From NCBI RefSeq assembly GCF_001320245.1, contig NZ_BCBA01000013.1, forward strand, positions 124,001 through 188,000: 64,000 nt of DNA, given 5' to 3'. The notes under the pieces are model-generated. The model was not told where the DNA came from and ran no database searches. It worked only from the letters and a program-made list of their open reading frames with translations. Source of the stretch: Pseudomonas sp. NBRC 111124. Its GTDB lineage: Bacteria > Pseudomonadota > Gammaproteobacteria > Pseudomonadales > Pseudomonadaceae. Every line of letters begins with the position of its first letter. Position 1 is the stretch's first letter. Shown here in pieces: positions 9,400 to 16,589 of the stretch. The translations under genes and the position numbers were made by a program.

Positions 9400-10163
9400 C
9401 GCGCGGCCCTCCGCCCCAGGCTGTTCAACACTTCATCCTTGACCCAACTGGCGCGTGCCTCGCGCTTGAGTACCTCAAGGCGCATGCGCAGCAGCAGCAC
9501 GGCACCGAAGAAGCAGTAGAAGCCCAGCGCCGTGCACAGCAGCGGCAGCCACATCTCGGCCGGCATCGCCGGTTTTTCGGTGAGGGTGAACGTGGCGCCC
9601 TGGTGCAGGGTGTTCCACCACTCTACCGAATACTTGATGATCGGAATGTTGATCACGCCGACGATAGCCAGCACTGCGCAGGCCTTGGCCGCGCTGTCGC
9701 GGTTGCTGATGGCCTGGCCCAGCGCAATGATGCCGAAGTACAGGAACAGCAGGATCAGCATCGACGTCAGCCGCGCATCCCAGACCCACCAACTGCCCCA
9801 GGTCGGCTTGCCCCAGATGGCCCCGGTGACCAGCGCCACGGCGGTCATCCAGGCGCCGATGGGCGCTGCGCATTGCAGGGCGACATCGGCCAGTTTCATC
9901 TTCCACACCAGCCCCACCGCGCCGGCCACGGCCAACAACACATAGCAGGACTGCGCCAGCATCGCCGCCGGCACATGGATATAGATGATGCGGAAGCTAT
10001 TGCCCTGCTGGTAGTCCTCGGGGGCGAACGCCAGGCCCCAGACCACGCCGGTGACCAACAACAGGACAGCAGAGATGGCCAGCCATGGCAGCATGCGGCC
10101 GCTGATGGCATAGAACCATTTCGGCGAACCCAGTTTGTGGAACCACGTCCAGCTCATTTTCAT
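9396..10163 (-). CDS. ccmC: Haem exporter membrane protein CcmC
   Basis: About 255 residues with six membrane helices, loading haem onto CcmE. The WWD-type periplasmic motif reads [18 protein letters not shown], and conserved histidines are in [11 protein letters not shown] and [11 protein letters not shown]. The ATG at 10163 ([16 protein letters not shown]) has a GGA about eight bases upstream; 10172 and 10157 are alternative in-frame starts. It follows ccmB after 43 bases and overlaps ccmD. Confidence 0.95.
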   Translation of the reverse strand: MKMSWTWFHKLGSPKWFYAISGRMLPWLAISAVLLLVTGVVWGLAFAPEDYQQGNSFRIIYIHVPAAMLAQSCYVLLAVAGAVGLVWKMKLADVALQCAAPIGAWMTAVALVTGAIWGKPTWGSWWVWDARLTSMLILLFLYFGIIALGQAISNRDSAAKACAVLAIVGVINIPIIKYSVEWWNTLHQGATFTLTEKPAMPAEMWLPLLCTALGFYCFFGAVLLLRMRLEVLKREARASWVKDEVLNSLGRRAAR

Positions 10164-10206
10164 CAGGTACATCCGGTATTAGCCGGGCTTCGGAGCCCGG
10201 GACTCG

Positions 10207-10875
10207 TTATTCGCCGACGCTGATCTTCAGGCCGGCCGCTATCGCAAAGGGTGCCAGGGTGACCGCCAGGGCCGTCAGGCAGGCGAGCCAGAGCAGATGG
10301 CCGGTGGCCGGCATATTTTGCAACGCCGCCTGCAACGCACCACTGCCCAGGATCAATACAGGGATATACAACGGCAGAATCAGCAACGCCAGTAACAAAC
10401 CACCGCGCTTGAGACCGACCGTCAGCGCAGCGCCGACCGCTCCCAGCAGGCTCAACACCGGCGTGCCCAGCAGCAGCGAACCCAGCAGCACCGGCAGGCA
10501 GTGGCTGGGCAAGCCCAGCATCAGCGCCAGCAAAGGCGCCAACAATACCAGCGCCAGCCCGGAAAAGATCCAGTGCGCCAGCACCTTGGCCAGCACCAGC
10601 AAGGCCAGCGGGTGCGGTGACAGTACCCACTGCTCCAGTGACCCGTCCTCGAAATCGCTGCGAAACAGGCCGTCGAGTGATAGCAGCACGGCCAACAAGG
10701 CCGCGACCCAGACCAACCCAGGCGACAAGGTTTGCAGCAACTGGCTTTCCGGGCCGACCGCCAGCGGGAACAGAGCCACGACGATGGCGAAGAACACCAG
10801 CGGGTTGGCCAGTTCGGCCGGGCGGCGGAACAACAGGCGCGCTTCGCGGCGCAGCAACAGGATGAATACGCTCAT
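10207..10875 (-). CDS. ccmB: Haem exporter permease CcmB
   Basis: A 222-residue integral membrane protein, the permease half of the CcmAB ABC unit needed to release holo-CcmE. It starts [19 protein letters not shown] and contains about six hydrophobic helices, with the conserved [17 protein letters not shown] segment in the first cytoplasmic loop. The start at 10875 overlaps the ccmA stop by four bases, so it was preferred over the upstream in-frame reading. Confidence 0.95.
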   Translation of the reverse strand: MSVFILLLRREARLLFRRPAELANPLVFFAIVVALFPLAVGPESQLLQTLSPGLVWVAALLAVLLSLDGLFRSDFEDGSLEQWVLSPHPLALLVLAKVLAHWIFSGLALVLLAPLLALMLGLPSHCLPVLLGSLLLGTPVLSLLGAVGAALTVGLKRGGLLLALLILPLYIPVLILGSGALQAALQNMPATGHLLWLACLTALAVTLAPFAIAAGLKISVGE

Positions 10876-11504
10876 GCCGCCCATTGCCCCAGGTTCAGTT
10901 CACGGTAACCGGACGGCTTGCGTTCGAGGGTGTGGTGCGTCGTCAGCACCACCGTGCCGCCCTGCTCGCAGTGAGCTGCCAGGTGCGCTTCAAGCTGGGC
11001 CACGCCCTGCTTGTCGAGCGCGGTGAAGGGTTCGTCGAGAATCCACAGCGGCGGGCTGTCCAGGTGCAGCCGGGCCAAGGCCACGCGGCGCTGCTGGCCG
11101 GCGGACAACGTATGGCAGGGAACATCTTCGAACCCACGCAGGCCGACCGCCTCCAGTGCCGCCCAGATCGCATCCCGCGTCGCAGGCTGATGCAGCGCGC
11201 AGAGCCAGGTGAGGTTCTCCTCGGCGGTGAGCAGGTCCTTGATGCCGGCGGCGTGGCCGATCCACAGCAGGATGCTGGCCAGCGCATGGCGCTGTTCGCC
11301 CAGCGGCTGGCCACCTAGCAGAATCTGCCCGGCAGTCGGCTGCATCAGCCCGGCCAACAGGCGCAGCAGGCTGGTCTTGCCGCTGCCGTTGGGGCCGCTG
11401 ATCTGCAGCATGTCGCCGGGGCGCAACTCAAGATCAAGGTGCTCGAACAACAGGCGCCAGTCGCGCTCGCAGGCCAGGCCCACGGCTTGGAGGTGAAGGG
11501 TCAC
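10872..11504 (-). CDS. ccmA: Haem exporter ATP-binding protein CcmA
   Basis: A 210-residue ABC ATPase and first gene of the ccm operon. Walker A is [16 protein letters not shown], the ABC signature is [15 protein letters not shown], and Walker B is [13 protein letters not shown]. The start is GTG at 11504, preceded by AAGG at a workable distance. Together with CcmB it powers release of haem-loaded CcmE from CcmC. It is divergent from the plus-strand FliK-like gene, with 132 bases between them that must hold both promoters. Confidence 0.95.
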   Translation of the reverse strand: MTLHLQAVGLACERDWRLLFEHLDLELRPGDMLQISGPNGSGKTSLLRLLAGLMQPTAGQILLGGQPLGEQRHALASILLWIGHAAGIKDLLTAEENLTWLCALHQPATRDAIWAALEAVGLRGFEDVPCHTLSAGQQRRVALARLHLDSPPLWILDEPFTALDKQGVAQLEAHLAAHCEQGGTVVLTTHHTLERKPSGYRELNLGQWAA

Positions 11505-11624
11505 GGATTCGCCTTATCTATATGCTTCTCAAGTCGCCCACCTCGCTGCCGTTATACTGGCAGTGACAGGCGGCAGGCATTATTACATGTGCTGCCGCGC
11601 TGCCAAGAGGGCGGGCTCCAAAGG

Positions 11625-11634
11625 TTGTATACAA
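11625..11634. promoter_or_regulatory. Perfect palindrome TTGTATACAA just upstream of the FliK-like gene
   Basis: The ten-base palindrome ends two bases before the ATG at 11637. Such sequences resemble GntR-type operators, but no GntR gene is nearby and chance occurrence is possible. A TATACT hexamer at 11553-11558 could be a -10 box, without a convincing -35. Confidence 0.25.
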
Positions 11635-11636
11635 TC

Positions 11637-13196
11637 ATGACTGAAATCAATAGTCTCGGCGCACAAACCGCCATCAATCCCCAGGCGATCAAGGCCCAGC
11701 TGACCGGTGAACTGCTCAACCTCACCCAGGCGCAGCCGGGCCTGCTCAAGCCGGGCGAGACCGCTCAGGCCGAAGTACTGAGCCTGCGCCAGACCGGCAG
11801 CACCTTCCAGTTGGTACTACAGGTGCTCCAGGCCAACGGTAACCAGGCCCAGGTCCAGGCCAATGCCAGTCAGCCGATCCCGCAAGGCAGCCAGCTCACC
11901 GTCAGCCAGCCTGAGAGCAATCGCCTGGCCGTGATGGTGCAACAGGCCAGCGCCAGCAACGTCGCCACCCTCACCCAGCTCGACACCAGCAAGGTGCCGG
12001 TAGGCACCCTGTTGCAGGGCAAGGTGCTGACCCATCAAGCGATGCCGCAGGCTGCGGGCGTGGCGCCCACCTTCCGTTCGCTGGTCAGCCTGCTCAATAC
12101 CGCCCAGGCCGGCGCCACGCTGACCATCGACAGCCCACGCCCGCTACCGATTGGCAGCTTGCTCAGCGCCTTGGTGCAAAGCGACCAGTCGCTGCGCTTC
12201 GTGCCCCTCAGCGGTCGCCAGGACCAGCTGAACATCGCCCAGCAGCTCCTGACACAACAGGGCCGCCAGGCGTCCCTGCCCGGCCTGCTCAGTGCGCTGC
12301 AGCAAATTGCCAACAATCCGAGCAGTGACGGCGAACTGCGCACTACCGCCAGCAGCCTGCTGGCCAGCCTGCCGGATGCCCGCCAGCTCAGCGATGGCAA
12401 AGCCCTTGCCCAAGCATTGAATAACAGCGGAGCCTTCCTCGAGGCCAAGCTGCTCGGCGGCCTCAGCGCCGGCGTGGCCACAGACCTCAAGGCACAGCTG
12501 GTGCGGCTGGTGGCACAGGCCTCGGTAAGCGCCCCCACCAACCCTCTGGGCGCCTCCAGCACCCTGGCCCAGGCCCTGCCGGCCATGGCCCGCAGCGCAT
12601 TGGGCATGCTCGACCGGGTCAGCCCCAGAACACCGCCAGGGGCGTTCCCGCTGCCGTCGCGGCTGCTGCAGGCCATGGAAAACGAAGGCGACCTGCAACA
12701 ACTGCTGCGCCTGGCTGCTGCCGCCATCTCGCGCTTGCAGAGCCACGCCCTGAGCAGCCTGCAGCAATCCGGCACGCTGGATAACGGCAACCTGCAGACC
12801 ACCTGGCAGACCGAAGTGCCGATCCGCCACGGCCAGGAGTTCATCCCCCTGCAAGTGAAGCTACAGCGCGAAGAAACCCAGGAGCAACAGGCCGAGCGCC
12901 AGCAGCGTGAGCAGCAGGACCCACTGCAGGCGCTGTGGCGTATTGACCTGGCATTCGATCTGGCGCCACTGGGGCCCCTGCAGGTGCAAGCGCAACTGAT
13001 CCAGGGGCGTCTATCAGGTCAACTCTGGGCCGAACGCGAACAGACCGCGCTGCTGATCGACAGCCAGCTCGGGGCATTGCGCGAACGCCTGTTGGCCCGT
13101 GGCCTGGAAGTCGGCGACCTGGAATGCCACCCCGGCATTCCGCCACAAGGACCGCGCACGCGAGTGGAACAACGCTGGGTGGACGAAACCGCATGA
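11637..13196 (+). CDS. Flagellar hook-length-control (FliK) C-terminal domain protein, second copy
   Basis: A 519-residue protein. The first 400 or so residues are low-complexity, rich in glutamine, leucine, alanine and serine, with no clear fold. The last 100 match the FliK C-terminal domain pattern: LAFDLAPLGPLQVQAQL, then QLWAEREQTALLIDSQLGALRERLLARGLEVGDL. The genuine fliK is at 39150-40454, so this is a paralogue; P. aeruginosa and P. putida carry a comparable gene beside ccm. It overlaps the downstream FlhB-like gene by four bases (ATGA). The start at 11637 is chosen because upstream codons read ccmA antisense; the ribosome site is weak. Confidence 0.8.
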   Translation: MTEINSLGAQTAINPQAIKAQLTGELLNLTQAQPGLLKPGETAQAEVLSLRQTGSTFQLVLQVLQANGNQAQVQANASQPIPQGSQLTVSQPESNRLAVMVQQASASNVATLTQLDTSKVPVGTLLQGKVLTHQAMPQAAGVAPTFRSLVSLLNTAQAGATLTIDSPRPLPIGSLLSALVQSDQSLRFVPLSGRQDQLNIAQQLLTQQGRQASLPGLLSALQQIANNPSSDGELRTTASSLLASLPDARQLSDGKALAQALNNSGAFLEAKLLGGLSAGVATDLKAQLVRLVAQASVSAPTNPLGASSTLAQALPAMARSALGMLDRVSPRTPPGAFPLPSRLLQAMENEGDLQQLLRLAAAAISRLQSHALSSLQQSGTLDNGNLQTTWQTEVPIRHGQEFIPLQVKLQREETQEQQAERQQREQQDPLQALWRIDLAFDLAPLGPLQVQAQLIQGRLSGQLWAEREQTALLIDSQLGALRERLLARGLEVGDLECHPGIPPQGPRTRVEQRWVDETA

Positions 13197-13534
13197 TCGA
13201 CAAGCAACCGCGCCAGGCCATCGCCCTGAACTACGACGGCCAGCAGGCCCCCACGCTCACGGCCAAGGGCGACGACGAGCTGGCCGAAGCCATCCTGGCC
13301 CTGGCCCGCGAACACGAAGTGCCGATCTACGAGAATGCTGAGCTCGTCCGCCTGCTGGCGCGCCTGGAGCTGGGCGAGCAAATCCCTGAAGCGCTCTACC
13401 TGACCATTGCCGAAATCATTGCCTTCGCTTGGCAGCTGCGTGGCAAGGTACCTGCGGGCTTCAACGACGAGGCCTATGCGTCCAGGGACATTACCCCGCA
13501 TACCGCCCTGCTGCCGCCGTCCAGCAACCGGTAG
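13193..13534 (+). CDS. Stand-alone FlhB C-terminal cytoplasmic domain (FlhBc-like) protein
   Basis: A 113-residue soluble protein corresponding to the part of FlhB after its autocleavage site. It reads AIALNYDGQQAPTLTAKGDDELAEAI..., parallel to VALQYDPEKGGVAPLLVAKG directly after the NPTH motif of the full FlhB in this window. It also keeps the VPIYENAELVRLLARLELGEQIPEALYLTIAEIIAFAW tail of the family (FlhB: IPAGLYLAVAQVLAYVF). It has no membrane helices and no NPTH. Overlap with the FliK-like gene suggests that the two are co-translated. A role in export-specificity switching is inference. Confidence 0.85.
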   Translation: MIDKQPRQAIALNYDGQQAPTLTAKGDDELAEAILALAREHEVPIYENAELVRLLARLELGEQIPEALYLTIAEIIAFAWQLRGKVPAGFNDEAYASRDITPHTALLPPSSNR

Positions 13535-13535
13535 C

Positions 13536-13546
13536 TATCTACCACC
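13536..13546 (+). promoter_or_regulatory. Element shared by the upstream regions of both GT44-like genes, copy 1
   Basis: TATCTACCACC at this position recurs at 16522-16532. Similarity extends leftward over about 14 more bases (CAGCAA-CC-G-TAG with small differences). The copy begins just after the stop codon of the FlhBc-like gene and lies 65 bases before the ATG at 13612. The function is unknown; a promoter or operator is inferred from the conserved position. Confidence 0.4.
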
Positions 13547-13569
13547 CTGCACGATGCGCCTGCAGCCAG

Positions 13570-13596
13570 TCTTGCCCTTTTTCCAAAGTGGCAAGA
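13570..13596 (+). other. Inverted repeat in the leader of the first GT44-like gene
   Basis: TCTTGCC-CTTT and AAAG-T-GGCAAGA form an eleven-pair stem with one bulged T and the loop TTCC. It lies 15 bases before the start codon at 13612. It is not followed by a T-tract, so it is not a terminator, but it could sit close to the ribosome-binding site (GGGAG at about 13600-13605). Confidence 0.45.
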
Positions 13597-13611
13597 TTGC
13601 GGGAGCAGATC

Positions 13612-16479
13612 ATGAAAAAGCGCCAGCCCCCTGTCGGCCAAGCCGGCAAACACTACGTCAAACAGGTACTGACCTACCTGCCTCGCCCGGATCGCTACGC
13701 CAGGGAAGCCATCCTCGAATGGGCCCGACGGCAGCAACTGGAACTCGACCCCGATCAGACGCTTGCTGTCAGCCTGCACTGCAGATTCGTGCCCGGTCGG
13801 GGCTGGCTCGCACAAGTGGCCGAGGAGATGACCATGACCGAGGCTTTGCTGACCAATTGGCAGGACCGCTCCCAGTCACTGACCGTGCAGCAAGCGGCCC
13901 AGCTTGCCTTGAACCCGCTTGCCGGTGCGTTCGACCTGCTCGGTGCATTACCTGAACTTCAGCTACCGCATGGCCGCCAGCCTTGGGCCAAGGCGTTTGG
14001 CGCAAGCCAGGTGCAAATCGTCGAACAGCTGCCCAAGGCCGGCCTGTGGCAGGACATTGAAATCTCTACCGTTTTCCATGGGCTCTTCCGCCAGAGCCAA
14101 CCCATGCGCTATGACGCCAGTACCTTTGTCCTGTTCGACGCTACGGCATTTCAGGCTTTCATCTGGCAACTGGAGTTTCATGAGGTGTACAAGCGCCAGC
14201 TTGCAACGTTCTGGAAGTACGCGTTCAACCACTACGTCGTCAGTTCACGCATCGCCTTCCTGGCCGCCTGCAACCAGCAGACCCAGCAAGGCAACCTGAG
14301 CGAGCGCGGACGCAGCCTCGCCTGGCGAGCTGTCGGCGTCGAGCGCTGGCACCACGACAGCAGGCTCAGCCACAACGGCGTCATCGCCAGAATGCTCAAT
14401 ATCAATGGTTACCGCTCAAGCGACATCCTTTGCCTGAGCGATGCTCGCAATGGCCTGACCCTGCTCTACATACCCGGCAACGCGAGCCCCCTTCATGAGT
14501 TCGGCAGCATCAGTGCCATGCGCACCTGGCTTGCCAGGCAATGCCGAGATGCCAGCAAGCGTGCCGCACTCCTCACACACTTCTGCGCCAGTGACATTGC
14601 CGATCGCCTCACCCGCTCCGGACTGGCCACCATTGTTCAGGGCATGGCGGCCTACCCGCCTCGCCACATCATCCTGCCGGCCACCTCCGTCTACCGGTTG
14701 GTGAGAGTCTGGAACCCACATGCCTTGATCAATTTCAAGGCCGACACCTACAGCCCACAGATCGAAAACGATGTGTTCACGGCTTGCGCCCAGGCACAGC
14801 AACTGCGTAGCCAAAGCGACGGCGACTACCTGATTACCCGCGACAGTGACGTCACCAAGGCGGCCTGGCGTAGCTACTTCTACCTGACCATGAACTTGCT
14901 TACGCCGTTTCTGCTGGTGGCCCCCGAGCTCGTTCCTCTGCTGGCCATCGCCGGTGCTGCGCAGTTTGGTGTAGGCCTGGACCAGATGCTCAATGACAAG
15001 CATTTGGAACAGCAGGAAGAAGGCGCTGAGCAAGCCGTTTTCGGCTTGCTGAATGCCGCTCCCGGGCTGGCTCGGGGCGTGCGCGCGAGCAAGACCCTGT
15101 TCGGTAGTCGCCCGCTGGGCTTCATCAAACCCGTCAGGCTCAATGGTCGAATCGGCTACCCACTGAGCCCGATAACACCGCCTCACCTGCCAGGAGCAGC
15201 GATGTCGCCATTTTTCCGTGAGCTGGCCGAAGTCGGCGAGCAGGCGGTCGTCGCCAGCCTGGAGGCCGACCCGCACATTGCCCGCTGCGTCATGCGCTTT
15301 CGGGCATTTGGCACAGGCGACGAACTGATGGGCGATGTCGGAAACGGCCTACAACCGCTGTACTACGATGCCAGCCAAGACAGTTTCGTGCTCAAGCATG
15401 CTGATGGAACAAGAGGTGCCCAGCACTACATCGCAAGCGCCGACCCGCTTCGCCCTGGTACCAGCCGACTGGTGATCGATTCCGAACCTTCCCGTGAAAT
15501 AAGCCCGGCGACACGTTCACGAACACTGCGCGCACTGGGTATCGACGTGCAGCTGCCGCTAGACCTGGATGCGCTCGGCGACGAACGGGGGCTACCCGTT
15601 CCCAAGCAGGTATTTCATATCTGGGTGGGCGATCGGATTATTGCCGGGGATTACCTTGATGCACTGGACAATAACGTCAACGTGCTGCGCAACAGCGACT
15701 TCAAATTGAAGCTCTACCTTTCCAAGGCCGATCCGCAGGCATTCGAAGGAAACATGGCCTTGCTGCAAAGCAGGATGCAGAACGGCCTGGAGGTCGCCAC
15801 CCTGGAGCATCAGGCCTTCTACCGCCAGTTCATGCAAAGCGAGTACTTCGAACAGTACCAGGCAGCGATCCATGGCAATGGCGCGGTAGCGTCCAACTTT
15901 TCATCGGCATCGGACATCTTGCGCTACCGGATACTGCACAGCGAAGGCGGTATCTACCTGGACATGGATGATCACCTGTTGACCGAACCTGATCTCGCGA
16001 GCGGGCAGCCGCGCGCCAGCATCGACAGTGTGTCACTCAATACGCCCCTCGACGGCCTGCTGCTACGCAGCCCGGTGTGCAACGCGCAACTTGGGCTGTA
16101 TACCCGTTACAACACCAGCATGATCGGCAGTCGCGCCTTCAATCCGGTGTTGAATGATGTGTCCGACGAGATTCTCAATCGCTACCTCACCCCAGAGGGC
16201 CAAGACTTCTATCGGGCACCCAAGCCTGCGCGGGAAAACGAAGCCGCGTTCCAGGCCTACACCCGCCAGCTCAACCAACTGACAGGCCCTGCGGTGCTCA
16301 ACCACGTAATCGATCAACGCTTGCCAGCGCTCTATACCTACAGGCAGCTGGCGGATCTGGCCAACATTCACACCCTGTACTTCGAAGCATTGCTGGACGA
16401 ATCGGCTCTTCGACGGGCAGAGCAGCGGCTACTGCCTCTGGAATATGTGGCCACTGCCGGGAACGCGCAGGGCTACTGA
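13612..16479 (+). CDS. Dermonecrotic-toxin-like N-terminus plus large-clostridial-toxin-type glycosyltransferase (GT44-like), copy A
   Basis: A 955-residue protein, start supported by GGGAG seven bases upstream. The C-terminal part has the TcdA/TcdB catalytic signature: PKQVFHIWVGDRI at 664-676 (tryptophan 671), then SASDILRY with Asp768 and Arg771, then GGIYLDMDD with the metal-binding DxD at 784-786. The 3- and 16-residue spacings equal D270-R273 and D270-D286 of C. difficile TcdB. A YNTSMIGS block follows. Residues 1 to about 420 resemble the DUF6543 region of Pseudomonas toxins, and a hydrophobic stretch lies at about 424-460 (LLTPFLLVAPELVPLLAIAGA). There is no signal peptide. By family precedent it would glycosylate a host protein; target and secretion route are unknown. 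Confidence 0.82.
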   Translation: MKKRQPPVGQAGKHYVKQVLTYLPRPDRYAREAILEWARRQQLELDPDQTLAVSLHCRFVPGRGWLAQVAEEMTMTEALLTNWQDRSQSLTVQQAAQLALNPLAGAFDLLGALPELQLPHGRQPWAKAFGASQVQIVEQLPKAGLWQDIEISTVFHGLFRQSQPMRYDASTFVLFDATAFQAFIWQLEFHEVYKRQLATFWKYAFNHYVVSSRIAFLAACNQQTQQGNLSERGRSLAWRAVGVERWHHDSRLSHNGVIARMLNINGYRSSDILCLSDARNGLTLLYIPGNASPLHEFGSISAMRTWLARQCRDASKRAALLTHFCASDIADRLTRSGLATIVQGMAAYPPRHIILPATSVYRLVRVWNPHALINFKADTYSPQIENDVFTACAQAQQLRSQSDGDYLITRDSDVTKAAWRSYFYLTMNLLTPFLLVAPELVPLLAIAGAAQFGVGLDQMLNDKHLEQQEEGAEQAVFGLLNAAPGLARGVRASKTLFGSRPLGFIKPVRLNGRIGYPLSPITPPHLPGAAMSPFFRELAEVGEQAVVASLEADPHIARCVMRFRAFGTGDELMGDVGNGLQPLYYDASQDSFVLKHADGTRGAQHYIASADPLRPGTSRLVIDSEPSREISPATRSRTLRALGIDVQLPLDLDALGDERGLPVPKQVFHIWVGDRIIAGDYLDALDNNVNVLRNSDFKLKLYLSKADPQAFEGNMALLQSRMQNGLEVATLEHQAFYRQFMQSEYFEQYQAAIHGNGAVASNFSSASDILRYRILHSEGGIYLDMDDHLLTEPDLASGQPRASIDSVSLNTPLDGLLLRSPVCNAQLGLYTRYNTSMIGSRAFNPVLNDVSDEILNRYLTPEGQDFYRAPKPARENEAAFQAYTRQLNQLTGPAVLNHVIDQRLPALYTYRQLADLANIHTLYFEALLDESALRRAEQRLLPLEYVATAGNAQGY

Positions 16480-16521
16480 ATCTGCCAAGCCTTGACCGTC
16501 CGTTGCAGCAAACCCGATAGG

Positions 16522-16532
16522 TATCTACCACC
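16522..16532 (+). promoter_or_regulatory. Element shared by the upstream regions of both GT44-like genes, copy 2
   Basis: Second occurrence of TATCTACCACC, here within the palindrome GGTATCTACC, 57 bases before the ATG at 16590. Its left flank (GCAGCAAACCCGATAG) matches copy 1. It shows that the duplication which made the paralogues included regulatory DNA, or that both need the same regulator. Confidence 0.4.
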
Positions 16533-16589
16533 GCGCAAGCCCCGCGCCCGCTCATCCTTCCCCGCCCCACTCCGTGCAGGATGAGCATC

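Noticed and set aside
11439..11636. N-terminal extension of the FliK-like protein
   Set aside because: These codons read antisense to ccmA and across the divergent promoter region; the ATG at 11637 starts the typical composition.
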